NCBI GenBank assembly: GCA_027257055.1
Contig: JAPVLO010000323.1
Location: forward strand, 1,623,001 to 1,687,000
Direction of reading: 5' to 3'
DNA from: Cephalopachus bancanus
Lineage: Eukaryota; Chordata; Mammalia; Primates; Tarsiidae
DNA length: 64,000 bases
This document shows, piece by piece, positions 24,040-35,785 of this stretch. The translations under genes were made by a program, and so were the position numbers. The notes under the pieces were generated by a model. It saw only the letters and a program-made list of their open reading frames with translations. It was not told where the DNA came from and ran no database searches. Position 1 is the stretch's first letter. Each line of letters begins with the position of its first letter.

Positions 24040-24356
24040 ATTTTTTAAATTTTATAAATAATTTTTTTTTCTGAGTTGGAGTCTCAGTGTCGCCCAGGCT
24101 GGAGTGCAGTGGCATGCTCATGGCCACGGCCACCACAGCCTCGACCTGCCGGGCTCAGATGATCTTTCCTCCTCAGTCCTCTAAGTAACTGGAACCACAG
24201 GCACGTGCCACCACACCTGGTTAATTTTTTTATTTACTGTAGAGGTGAGGTCTTACCAAGTTGCCCAGGCTGGTCTCGAGCCCTGGGTTCAGGCAATCCT
24301 CTCACCTCGGTCTCCCAAAGTGCTGGGATTATAGGCATGAGCCACCACCCCCGGAC
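24040..24356 (-). mobile_element. Alu, older type, 10-base TSD
   Basis: Antisense dimer between TAATATACTT copies at 24030-24039 and 24357-24366. Confidence 0.9.
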
Positions 24357-24369
24357 TAATATACTTTAA

Positions 24370-24835
24370 TTTTTAGAGCAGCTTCAGGTTGACAGAAATA
24401 CTGAATGAAAGGTACCAAGATTTCTCACATACCCACTGCCCCCTTGCAAGTGCACTCCCCTTTCTAGCAACATCCTACATACAGTGGTGTTTGGGGTCAC
24501 AATTGATGAACTTCCACTGACGCATTGTTTTCGCCCAACATTCACATTTCACATTAGGATTCATTCTTGGAGCTGTTTATCCCATGGGTTCTATGGGAAA
24601 AATGTATAATGACATGGACCTATCATCACAGAATCATACAGAGTATATTCAGGGCCCTGAGAATCCTCTGTGCTCTGTATATGAATCCCTCCCTCTCCCC
24701 AACCCTTGGTAACCACTATCTTTTTACTGTCTCTGTCGATTTATGCTTTCTGAAATCTCATATAATTGGAATCATAGCATATATAGCCTTCCCAGATTGA
24801 CTTCTTTCACTTAGTATTATGCAGGTCCTAGGGGA
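24370..24835 (-). mobile_element. Old L1 3' region (L1M-type), antisense
   Basis: AGAGCAGCTTCAGGTTGACA ... CCCTTGGTAACCACTATCTT ... TATAATTGGAATCATAGC matches old L1 3'UTR phrasing. No ORF. Confidence 0.5.
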
Positions 24836-25885
24836 TTTAGAAATCCTTACCTCTTCCTTCTATCACCTTTGGTTTACCTGTCCTGAATCGCTTCCTATAA
24901 ACTTTCATCTTTATAAATATTTTCCTCCATGCAAGAGTTTTCACCTCTGGAAGCACAAAGCATTGCTTCTTGACAATTCAGTCGTCTCATAAGAGAGCAG
25001 TATGTAAATATGGATTTTTAAAAAAGTATCTCTCTCTTTCTCTCTGTCTTCTTCCTCCTTCTCTCTGTCTCTCTCTCTGTTTCTCTGTTCTGCAAAATTC
25101 TTTCAGAGCACAATAGCTTTACAAATCCCTCTGCTCCCCTCTTGTGGATATCTGCTGAGAAGCAGTCATGAGACTCCAAGCTGACGGAATCTCTGGCTGA
25201 CTGGCAAAATGGTTAAAAGAGAACTGGTGGAATGGTCACCTGGCTCCTATCAATAGTTCCCTGTGAGTTGCTTCCCTCTCTGGCGGCAGCCAGGACATTG
25301 AAGCACAGTGGCAGCTACACCCGTCCTTTGAGTTAATTGGACAGACTCAGCTAGTTTCCTGTTGCTGTTAGCACATGAGTAGAGTGGTATTTCCTTATCT
25401 TCTTGTCTCAGTCCCAAGGTTTGGAGTCAAGGGAGAAAGCAAAAACACAAACTAAGGGTATGAAGCTTCTCCATGTGGAGGGTTGATGCCTCACTTGGGG
25501 GGGGGGTGGGCGCCCAGTATCTGTTAGATTGTTTCTGAGTGGTATCAGGATGGTCCTTCTCTGGTTCTAGTTTGATCTTCATCCTGGGCACTGGAAAGTT
25601 TTTGTGGACAGTGTCTATTCCTTCTGCTGCTTCTTCTTTCCCCACCCAAGGCTGAGCATACACTTTTTCTTTTTAAAATTATAAAAGTAACACATGTTTA
25701 TTTGTACATCTTTTGGTAAAAGCAGATAGTGAAGGAAGGACGATAAAAGTCACTGATGCATCCCAGCATACTGTCACACTGTTACCGGTTTGTATTGCAT
25801 CATCTTGTATGCATACTAGTATACATACTTGGAATATTCTCATACACTCAGAAACATTGTCTCCCATTACAGAATGGAAGTAGTT
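24836..25885. other. No gene recognised; pyrimidine tract
   Basis: 25026-25090 is a CT-rich microsatellite-like tract. A G-run lies at 25497-25506. Confidence 0.45.
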
Positions 25886-25895
25886 TTAGACTACT

Positions 25896-26147
25896 TTTTT
25901 TTTTTCTGAGTTGGAGTCTCACTCTGTCTTTGACCTGCCGGGCTCAGGCAATCCTTCTGTCTCAACCTTCCAAGTAGTTAGAACTACAGGCATGCACCAC
26001 TACACCTGGCTAATTTTTTTATTTATTGTAGAGACAAGGTCTCGCTAAGTTGCCCAGGCTGGTCTCAAGCCCCTGGACCCAGGCAATCCTCTCGCCTCGT
26101 CCCCCCAAAGTGCTGGGATTGACAGACTTGAGCCAGTAGACCCAGCC
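25896..26147 (-). mobile_element. Alu with internal deletion, antisense
   Basis: GAGTTGGAGTCTCACTCTGT jumps directly to TTTGACCTGCCGGGCTCAGG, so about 45 bases of the first antisense monomer are missing. Flanks TTAGACTACT (25886-25895) and TTAGACCACT (26148-26157) look like a diverged TSD. Confidence 0.88.
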
Positions 26148-26469
26148 TTAGACCACTCTTTTTACACAACAGTATATTGCAAGCATTTTTCTATGCAATG
26201 TTATATAATTTACATCATCTTTTTAATGTTGTGTAGCCTTTCTCATGCTTGCATTAGTGCTTTTGCCCTTAGGTTTCCATTTGTGAGGATGGGAAGATTT
26301 AAGAGGTCTTCCCCTGGCTGGTTCCTTGTTGTCATTCGAATCTCAGCTCAACACTGCCACCTCAACATAGCCTCTCCTAGTTTCTCACTCTAAAGAACCT
26401 CCTCCTTCACTTGTCATTTCTTATGGTCTTTGTGCAGGTGAAGTTTGGGCTTCCCACTGATCCTCGCTT
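26148..26469. other. Unrecognised spacer
   Basis: No gene or clear repeat. A GTGAAGTTTGGGCTTC phrase at 26440 may be old L1 3'UTR. Confidence 0.35.
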
Positions 26470-26559
26470 CTCCTGGTTTAGGATCAGGCACTCTTAGTGA
26501 TGTTATGTACCCACCCCCCATCCCCTGGTAGTCTCCTGCTACTCTGATCCCTTTCTTGT

Positions 26560-28147
26560 GTATTGTGCTAAATGTTCAGGACCCACTTATGAGCGAGAAC
26601 ACGTGGTATTCAGTTCTTTGTTTCTGTGTTGGATTACTAGGTATTATAGACCCTGAATCCATCCAAGGTGCTGCAAAACCCATAATTTTGTCCTTCTTTA
26701 TGGCTGCATAATATTCCATCATGTATATGTAGCATATTTTTAAAAAATCCAGTCCACTTTCGAAAAGTAGCACGGTGGTTTCCATGTTTTTGCTATTGTG
26801 AATAGTGCTTCAGTAAACATGCATGTGCAGGTATTTTTATTGTAGAATGATTTGAGTTTCTCTAGGCATATTTCCAGAAAGGGAATTGCTGGATCATATG
26901 GAAAGTCAATTTATAAATCTTTTAAAAATTGCCACACTGTTTTCTATAGAGGTTGAACTAGTTTACACTCCTATCGACAGTGTAGAGGCATTCCCTTTTC
27001 TCTGCATTCTCGCCAGCAGCTGTTGTTTTTTTGATTTACTAATGATGGCTATTCTTACTGGTGTTAGGTGATGTCTCAGTGTGGTTTTGATTTACATTTC
27101 TCTAATAATTAGTAAGGCAGATAATTTTTTCATGTATCTGTTGATTGTTCACGTGTCTTCTTTTGAGAAGTGTCTATTCATGTTTTTTGCCCACTTTTTA
27201 ATAGGGCTGTTTTTTTTTTTGTTGTTGTTGTTGTTTGTTTGCTTTCAGCTTGTTTGAGTTCCTTGTAGATCCTGGACATTAGGCCTTTGTCAGATATACA
27301 GTTAGCAAATATTTTTTACTATTCTATAGGCTGCCTCCCCACTCTCTCGATGGTTTCTTTCACTTGAAAAAGCTTTTCAGTTTTATAATGTCCCATTTGT
27401 CTATCTTATCTCTTATGGCATACACCTTTGGGGTTATGATCAATAATTGGCTACTTAGTCCAACGTACATAAGGGTATCTCCCGTGTTTTCTAAGATTCT
27501 TATAGTTTGAGGTTTTATGTTTAGGTCTTTGATCCATTTAGAGTTGATTTTTGTAAATGGTGATAGGTAGGGGTCCTGTTTCATTTCTCTGCATGTGGTC
27601 AGCCAGTTTTCCCAGTGTCATTTGCTGAATAGGGTCTCCTCTCTGCAGTGGTTGTTGGTGGCAACTTTGTCAAAGATGGGTTGGTTGAGAAATCAAAGTT
27701 TTGCTTCTGGACTCTTTATCCTGTTCCATTGATCATATGCCTGTTCTGGTACCAATACCAGGCTCTTTTGATTATTGTAGCCTTTTAATAAAGTTTAAAG
27801 TCTGAAAGTGTGATACCTCCCACATCATTTCTTTTGTTGAGGATTATTTTGGCTATTCATGGTCTTTTTTGTTTCCATATGAATTTCTGTGTTGTTGTTT
27901 CCAGGTCTGAGAAGAATGATGTTGGTAACTTAATGGGTATTGCATTAAATCTGTAAATTTCCTTGGGTAGGACGGCTAACTTAACCATATTGATTTTTCC
28001 TATCCATGAACATGGAATATTTGTTTAATTTGTGACTTCTTTGATTTCTTTGAGTAGTGTTTGGTAGCTTTCATTGTAAAGGTCTTTTACTTCTCTGGTC
28101 AGCAAGATGCCAAGGTCTATCTTTCTTTCTTTCCTTCTTTCTTTCCT

Positions 28148-28194
<47 letters not shown>

Positions 28195-30400
28195 ATCTTT
28201 CTTTCTTTGTGGCTATTGTGAATGGGATTGTGTGGGGTTTTCTTTCTTTTTTGATTGTCTGCCTGTTTGTTGTTGGTATATAAAAATGTAATTGTCTTTT
28301 GCACATTGATTTTGTACCCTGAGACTTTGCCAAAGTCTTGATCAGTGCAAGGAAGTTTATGACAGATTATCTTGGGTTTTCAAGATATAGGATCATATTG
28401 TCAGCAAAGAGGGATAGTTTAACTTCCTCCTTTCCTATTTGGTTACTCATGATTTCCTTCTCTTGCCTGATTGTTCTAGCTAGAACTTCCAATACTATGT
28501 TGAACAAGAGGGGTAAGAGTGGGAACCCTTGTCTTGGCCCCTTTTGCAGGGGAAATGCTTCCAACTTCTGTCCATTGAGCAGTATGCTGACTATGGGTTT
28601 ATTGTAGATGGTTCTTACCATTTTGAGGAATATTCATTCTTTGCCTAGGTGCTCAAAGCATTTTATCAAGAAAGAATGGTGGATTTTGTCAAAAGCTTTT
28701 TCTGCATCTAATGATATAACCATATGGTTCTTGCTTTTATATCTATTGATGTATTTAATTATATTTATGACCTTGTGGATGTTGAACCAGTCCTGCATCC
28801 TGGGAATGAAGCCTGCTTGGTCATGTTGGATGATTTTTGAGATGAGTTGATGGATCCGATTTGCTATAATCTTGTTGAGAGAGTTTGCATCTATGTTCAT
28901 CAAGAAGATTGGCTTCTAGTTCTCTTTCCCCATTGGGTCTTTGCCAGGTTTGGGTATCAGTGTGATGTTATCTTCATAAAATGATTTGTGGAGGATTCCA
29001 TCTTTCATGATCGCCCAATATACTTTCAATAGGATTGATATCAGCTCCTCCTTGTATATTTTGTAGAATTCCACTGGGAAGTCATCTGGTCCAGGGCTTT
29101 TTTTGTAGGTAGTTTTTTTGTTTTTTTATGACAGAGTCAATTTCCTGGGTTGCTATTGGTCTACTGAGGATTTCAATTTCTCCTTGTTTCAACCATGAGA
29201 GTTTGTGTAATGTCAAAAAGTCCTCCATTTCATTTAGATTTTCAAGTTTGCTTCCACACATGTGTGCAGAGTAATCTCTGATAACCTTTTGAATTTCTTT
29301 GGGGTCAGTTGTATTTTCAACTTTTGTGTTCCTAAGTGTGTTTATCTGGGCTTTTTCTCTCCCTTTCTTACTCTCTTTTTCAAGATAGAGATCCATCTAT
29401 CTTGTTTATCCTCTTAAAGAACCAGCTTTTTGTTTTGTTGTCTTTTTTCTATAATAATTTTGTCTTCTATGTTCTGTAGTTGGGATTTTATTTTGGTGAT
29501 CTGGATTCTTCTGCTGAAGTTAGGGTTTTGGTGGTCTTGCCTTTCCAATCTTTTAGGTGTGACATTAGTCTGTTTATTTGTAATCTTTCTGTTTTTAAAA
29601 TGTGTGTATTTAGAGCAATACATTTCCCTTTTATTGCTGATTTCATGGCACCACAGAGATTCTAGTATGATACATCTTTGTTTTCATTTGTTTCTGGAAA
29701 TCTTTTAATTTCTTTCTCAATTTGCATGTTGACCCAGGAGTCATTCATCAGTATCCATGTCTTTGTGTGTTTTGTTTGTGCTTGATTTATGACTGAGGAT
29801 GTGATCAATCTTGAAGTATGTTCCATGTGGTATAGAGTAAAATGTGTATTACATGGTTGTTGGGTGGTGTTCTGTAGGTATCTATGAAATCCATTTGGTC
29901 AAGTGTCAAGTTGAGGTTCTGGATCTCCTTTTTGATTTTTCACCTTGATAATCTACCTAGAGTTGTTAGTGGGGTATTTAAGTCCCCAGTTATGATTATC
30001 TTAGAGTCAATATCCTCTTTTAGTTTTCTTTGTAGTAGTTTTATAAATCCTGCTATTCCTGTGTTGGGTGCATTTATGTTTAGGATGGATATTTATTGTT
30101 AATGGATTGAACATTTTATCATTATATAGTGTCCTTCTGTATCTTTTTACATTTGCGATAGCTTGAAGGTTGTTTTGTCTGATATTTAAATCATGACTCC
30201 TGCCTTTTTCTGTTTTCTGTTTGCCTGAAAGTTTATTTTCTCTCCTCCAACTTTAAGTCTGTGAATATCCTTTGTTGTGAAATGTTTCCTGGAGTCAGCA
30301 TATTGTTGGGTTGTGCTTTTTTATCTAGTTTGCCATCCTATGTCTTTTCAGAGGTGCATTCAGTTCATTCATGTACAGGCTGATTATTGAAACATGGGAG
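26560..30400 (-). pseudogene. L1-B ORF2 relic
   Basis: Minus-strand frames give RT blocks [20 protein letters not shown] (28903-28634), [20 protein letters not shown] and [13 protein letters not shown] (28621-28367), and the C-terminal block [16 protein letters not shown] (27584-27360). The catalytic FADD motif reads FADN here, so one metal-binding Asp is lost, in addition to many frame breaks and the (CTTT)n expansion at 28119-28207. Confidence 0.9.
28119..28207 (+). repeat. (CTTT)n microsatellite inside L1-B ORF2
   Basis: About 89 bases of CTTT units with a few CCTT variants. At the same place L1-A has only a short T-run before TGTGGCTATTGTGAATGG, so this is an expansion private to L1-B. 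Confidence 0.97.
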
Positions 30401-30479
30401 TTTATCCCTGTCAAGGTCCTCTTATAAGGTTGTTTTGTTTTCTTTTAACTTGTGTGTTGATATATATGCATTTTTTTCA

Positions 30480-31300
30480 CTTTTGCAATTGTACTGTATG
30501 CTCTGTTGGCTCTGTGTTTTCCTGTACTCTTGCAAAGTGCATGGTCATTCTTTTTTTTGTTGTTGTTGCTCCTAACACCTTCTTAAGTGTCTCCTGTAGA
30601 GCTGGTCTGGAAGCAGCATAATCTCTTAGGGACTGGATGTCTGGGAAAGACTTTAATTCTTCATTGCTGATGAAACTGAGCATGAATGGGTAGACAATTC
30701 TTAGCTGGAATTGTTAATCTTTGAAAACTTTAAAAATTGGATTCAAGTCCCTTCTAGCTTATAGTGTTTCTGCTGATAAGTCTGCTGTTATTCTGATTGC
30801 TCTTCCCTGGTAGGTAGTCTGAAATTTCTCTCTGGCTGCCTTTAGAATTTTATGTTTTATTCCTACTTTGTGTAGGTGAATTACTATGTGTTTAGGGGTT
30901 GATCTTCTCATTTGATGTCTTGCAGGGGTTCTCTGAATCTCTTGTGTTTGGATGATCATATCTCTGGTGAGATAGGGAATGTTTTCTTGCATAACTTCCT
31001 GGAACACTTGTTCCAAGGTGATCTCCATTTTCCTTTCTGCTTCAGGCATACCAACCAGGTGTAAATTCAGCCTCTTGATATGATTGCCTTTCTCCGAGTT
31101 TTCTCTATGGTTTTAACACATTGGGTTAATTCTACATTTTAGTCCCCAAACCCTGAGATTATTTTTTCTGCTTGGTTAATTCTGTTTTCCATGCTTGTCA
31201 CCTTGTTATTTATTTCCTGGACGGAGTTTTTTAATGGCCAAAATCTCTGTTACAAGTTCTTTCAGTGTTGCATCCTGTCTTTCTTGAATTTCATTCACTC
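30480..31300 (-). pseudogene. L1-B ORF1 relic
   Basis: 31049-30759 encodes the ORF1p RRM/C-terminal domain core (QEIQRTPARHQMRRSTPKHI, then KILKAAREK and IRITADLSAETL). 30683-30477 encodes the C-terminal end (FISNEELKSF ... LRDYAASRPALQETLKKVL). A frame break separates them. Confidence 0.88.
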
Positions 31301-31856
31301 TTTCCATCCCCTTCCTGATCCCTGTTGTGGCCTGAGGCCAATTGTTGGTGATTTCCATTGTTTGGGCTCTGAGGTCTGAATTTTTGGGGTGTGGTCTCTG
31401 GTACTCCGGTGGTTACCTGTGTTCCTCCATTGATTTTTCCTCATTTGTTACAAATCTCTTTCTTTCCTCTTTTATTCCATTATTCAGTGGTAGTGAGAGC
31501 TTTCACTTCTGTTATTTGTTCAGCCCCTTATCCTTCCCTGAGTAGGGCCTCCAAATTTGTTCTATTTTGGGAAGGCCTGTGGGTGGGAAGCTGTGCTGAC
31601 TCTTGTAGTTTTGAGAGTCAAATAAGGTGAGAATTCAGAAATGACTTGCAGGTCACAATGTTTTCTGACTGGGATATGGATCCCCTGAGATCCACTCCTC
31701 ACCACCATCCTATGGACATGTGTTTGTACTCCAGTCCAAGTTAAAGTAACAGAAGTAACAGAATGACAGAGAAAAGAATAACAGAGAACAGGCAAAACAA
31801 AACCAAAAACAGAAAAACAAAAGCAAAAAAATAAAAACAAGACAACTGAAAAATAA

Positions 31857-31860
<4 letters not shown>

Positions 31861-31902
<42 letters not shown>
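31861..31902 (+). repeat. (CA)n microsatellite 1
   Basis: About 21 CA units in the L1-B 5'UTR, followed by A/G-rich spacer. Frames of poly-Val-Cys here are artefacts. Confidence 0.97.
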
Positions 31903-31903
<1 letters not shown>

Positions 31904-31968
31904 CAAAAATCAGAAGAAGAAGAAAAAAAAAGAAAAAGAAAAAAGGGGAATTGCAAATTGAATCCTCA

Positions 31969-31977
31969 CACACATAT

Positions 31978-32027
<50 letters not shown>

Positions 32028-32029
32028 AC
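31969..32029 (+). repeat. (CA)n microsatellite 2
   Basis: Second CA array, with minor ATAC interruptions, 67 bases after the first. Confidence 0.97.
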
Positions 32030-33259
32030 TAAACAAAAACAAAATGAAAACATAAAAGAAAAAAGAAACACCAGAAACTGAGCACTCAAACACACACATG
32101 CACAAACACACAAAACAAACAAAAAAAAACTAAAGAAAAATAAAAAAATTCTGAACTTTGAGCTCCCTCTTCTGACAGGTTCTGTAATTGTTCCTCTCAG
32201 ATGTTGCTGTAATCCTGCTGTTTCTGCTGGGGGTTTGGGAATGCTGGTTTGTTTCCAATCTCCCCAGCACACGGCTTATGGCAGGTGGGTGGGGTTGGGA
32301 AGTGGGGCATCAGCCCTCAGCTGACACCCTTTCTCTGTGTAGTCAGGAAGATTTTCTCCAGTAAGGAGGTGAGCCCCATGTGCTGACCAGGCACACCAAC
32401 AAGGCTTATCCCAGAGCTAAGTCCTGCTATCATGGCTGCCTTCCTGGCTCCACCTGGGATCATCTCTCTCAGCTGTGCCCCAACCATGTGGGTTTGATAT
32501 TTAGAGGATTGTCTGCCTGGCACTAACGGTTGCTCTTCTCTGGCTTGGTCTTCTTCATCCTTTTCTGGCCACAGTCTTGGTCCCCTGACTGGACTAGCGT
32601 AGGGGGTGGGATACCTGAGACTCCATACTCATCCAGCCCCTCTGAGGTTTGTGCTTTTGGGATATTCCCTCTGGGTTGAGGATCAACTCCAGAGTGATAT
32701 GTAGTTTACTCATCAAGCACAAGGAGTAGGTCTGTTGCTCTGTAGTGGTCTTCCTGGAGCTCTTCCCTGCCCTGGTTTCAAGATGATGGTGGAGTGCCTG
32801 TTCTGTCTCCTCCAATGGAACTCAGCCTCTGGCTTTCTCACTGTGCTTCCTTCATGGCCCTCGCTGACAGTGTCTCACCTGGTACTGAGGCAGTGAGACA
32901 GCGTGGTGCCAAGTGGCAGTTGCTCCCAGCAGCTTCTTCCTGAGATGGGTTTTGTTGATTTTAGAAAATGACACTTGCTTCTGTGGCCCAGGGAGCTATA
33001 GGGTCTGAGCAAAGCAGCCATTGTGCCAGTGGAGTCAGCAGGAGGGCCCAGGCCACTTGCACCTGAGTCCCCAGTCAGTCATTCGCACACCCACTTGCAC
33101 ATGGACATGCACACAGCTTTGTCCTTGCCCTCACTCATTCCCACAGGGACTCGCACAGTCTGACTGGCTCCACTGCCATCTCCTTCCCTCCCAGGTTAGT
33201 TTTCTTATGTTCCTATTTATTAGTTTTCTTATCTGCCTATTTATTTCCTCTTGGTGTAA

Positions 33260-33670
33260 TTTACCTTGTTTTTCTTTCCTTGTGTTTTTCATGTACTGGA
33301 AGTTAGATCTAGATACTTGCTCAAATCATATGGTTATAATTACTTCTAGTCATGGTTGTTTTTGATGTTCTCATTGTCCCAGACTTCTCCATGGGATATA
33401 TCTTTAAGCTAGTTTCTGTACCTTTTTCATATGATCCTGCTAATCTTTGGGTGTGCCTTTGCTTTCTGGCTCCGAAAAATGTTGTGACCACACCTTATGT
33501 TTTTCCTATTCTTGGAACCTGAGATTTTTACAGGAAGCACTGTTTTATTATGTTTTCTTGAATTGGAAAAAAAATAGTTTGGAAACAAAAATCTAGGTGC
33601 TGGATTGACTCATTACTATCAGAGTGCTATTGCTTCAAGGACCTTTTAGTTGTCCAAACCCCTCTATATA
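33260..33670. mobile_element. L1ME-type 3'UTR fragment
   Basis: GGAAGTTAGATCTAGATACT, GATGTTCTCATTGTCCCAGA, CTGGCTCCGAAAAATGTTG and ATCTAGGTGCTGGATTGACT follow the long 3'UTR of old L1ME elements. Diverged. Confidence 0.55.
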
Positions 33671-33889
33671 TTTACATTTTATTTTTCAATTCAAATTTAT
33701 AAGGTTTTCAACACTTTATTTTATATTTGCATTTTAAACACTCTGTGACCAAAATACATGGAGAAAAGAAACTTAGATTTATTTACCTTGCTGCAGTAAG
33801 GGAGAATGCATACCCTGGAGAACCATGGGGCATATTTCCTTGTGCCTCTTTTGCTGTTGTTAATTTTTGTTTTGTAACAGCAAGTAACA

Positions 33890-35060
33890 TGAGCTCTGCC
33901 CTCCTAACAAATTGTGTGTAAAACATCGTATTGTCAACTATAGCCATTACGTTGTACAGCAGATCTCTAGACTTCATTAAACTTGCATAACTGAAAATTT
34001 TTACCCATTGAATAATAACTCCTCATTTTCCCTACCCTCTCTCTAGACTCTGGCAATCATCATTTTGTTCTCTGCATTTATGAGCTTGACTATTTAAGAT
34101 TCCACATAGTAGTGAGGTTATGAAGTGTCTGTCCTGTGACTGGCTTTATTCACTTAACATAATGTCCTTTAGGTCTATCTATATTGTTGCAAATGACAAG
34201 GCATCCTCATTTTAAAAATGGAATATTTTATTATTATTATAAATATCATCATAATAATATTTATTACACACACACATATGTGTCAGTGTATATAGGACAA
34301 CAGGATATAGACAAGCAGGATTTCATGAAACTAAAAAAAAGTATATACCTGTTGGACATTTGTATATCTTCTTTGAATAAATGTCTATTCACATCCTTTG
34401 TCCATTAAAAATTGTTATTCATTTTTTTGCTTTTGAGAGTTGTAGGACTTTCTTACGTATTTTGTTCATTAGTCCATTATCTGGTATATGGTTTGCAATT
34501 TTTTTCTCTCATTCTATAGATTGCCTTTACATTCTGTTAATTGTTTTCTTTACTGTCCAGAAGCTTTTTAGTTTGATGTAGTCCCATTTGTCTATTTTTC
34601 TTTTGTTGACTTTGATTTTGGTGATACCAAAAAAATCATTGCCAAGATCAATGTCAAGAAGCTTTCCCCCTATATTTTCTTCTAGAAGTTTTACTGTTTT
34701 AGGTCTTACATTTAATTATTTATCTAAAATTGATTATTGCATATGGTGTAAGATAGGGTTATAATTTTATTTTTTTGCATATGAATATGCAGTTTTTCCA
34801 ACACCATTGGTTGAAAAGACTATCCTTTTTTCTACTATGTATTCTTGATGCTCTTGTGAAAGGTCAGTTGACTGTATATGTATGGTATATTTCTGGGCTC
34901 TTGAGTCTGTTCCATTGGTCTATATGTCTGTCTTTATGCTAGTATCATACTGTTTTAATTACTATAGATTTGTAATACATTTTGAAATCAGAAAGTGTGA
35001 TGCTCACAGCTTTGTTCTGTTTTCTCATCTCACTTTGGTTATTCTGGGTATTTGTGCCAA
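33890..35060 (-). mobile_element. L1MA/L1PB-type 3' fragment, antisense
   Basis: Starts with ACATCGTATTGTCAACTATA and ACAGCAGATCTCTAGACTTC (3'UTR), then antisense ORF2 end (TTGTCCATTAAAAATTGT, GAAGCTTTTTAGTTTGATGT, CCATTGGTCTATATGTCTGT). It has an AT-rich gap near 34220-34330. No ORF. Confidence 0.8.
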
Positions 35061-35516
35061 AACCTTGACCTGAGTTCATGAACCACCCAAGACATGCAAC
35101 CCTATAATAATCATATTTTCTAGTTTCTGTATTTAAAGCTTTAACATCTTGGGGACTTTACTGACTCTGGAGAGACTGACCCTCCCAGGGCCTGACAGTT
35201 CTTAGAGACAGTGAAGGAGTCTTCTGGAAGTGAATGTCTTTCATATCCAAACGAACCAATTCAGAGCCCTCACCCCAACACTTCCTCTATTGGGTCTCAC
35301 ACACTGGGCCACTATCCACCTGCCCTAATCGCTCCGAGGCCAGGTACCAGGTAAGTAGGAACAATCCCTATGCCCCAGAGTCCACTGAAATTATTCAAAC
35401 TAACCAATCCTAAATGTGCTTACCATACTAGTTCTAGTTCACACTAGAACTTGCACTGAACATTTACTCCAGTCGTTTGCATCCTTGTCTGTAATTGGAC
35501 TTTAAAAAACACTCAC
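35061..35516. other. Unrecognised; possible LTR remnant
   Basis: Moderate GC with CCAAT-like text (CAAACTAACCAATCCTAAAT) and TAGTTC/GAACTA inverted words near 35430-35450. I cannot assign it. Confidence 0.25.
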
Positions 35517-35785
35517 AGAAACAAAAAACTGGGTATCACATGTCCTCACTCATAAGCGGACCTTGAACAATTATCGGAATACTATAAGAAAAGGATTGGC
35601 AGTAGCTGGAAACTGCCAAGAGGGGAGCATGGAAGCGGGATTGGCAGTAGTGGGAATCTGCCTGGGGAAGGTGGGGCGGGCAAACCTCATCAACAAAGAT
35701 ACCTGCATAATGAACATTTGTATACCTAACCCTGAATTGTACCCCACATCTTTAAAATAAAAGTAAATAATAAAAGGAAAAGCAA
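35517..35785 (+). mobile_element. L1 3' end, plus strand, severely 5'-truncated
   Basis: CACTCATAAGCGGACCTTGA, a duplicated GGATTGGCAGTAG.TGG segment, and CCTGAATTGTACCCCACATC ending in AATAAAAG. This is the sense version of the L1 tail seen at 21.7, 41.5, 43.8 and 50.8 kb. Confidence 0.88.

Larger units (their letters stand above)
26470..33195 (-). mobile_element. L1-B: near full-length LINE-1, antisense
   Basis: On the minus strand: a 5'UTR (about 33195-31300), ORF1 relic (about 31300-30480), ORF2 relic (about 30400-26560) and a truncated 3'UTR. The family is the same as L1-A (shared text such as GTTTTGCTTCTGGACTCT, CAGGCTCTTTTGATTATTGTAG). It has gained a (CTTT)n block in ORF2 and two (CA)n blocks in the 5'UTR. 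The last 3' bases and poly(A) are not recognisable. All ORFs are broken. Confidence 0.9.

Noticed and set aside
28071..28304. Lys/Glu/Arg repeat frame
   Set aside because: Antisense reading of the (CTTT)n microsatellite in L1-B.
31562..32272. Long minus-strand frames rich in Val-Cys and Phe
   Set aside because: They are translations of the two (CA)n arrays and A-rich spacers in the L1-B 5'UTR, not genes.
33021..33365. 114-codon plus-strand frame in GC-rich sequence
   Set aside because: It spans the L1-B 5' end and an L1ME fragment, with no start context, splice signal or family match.
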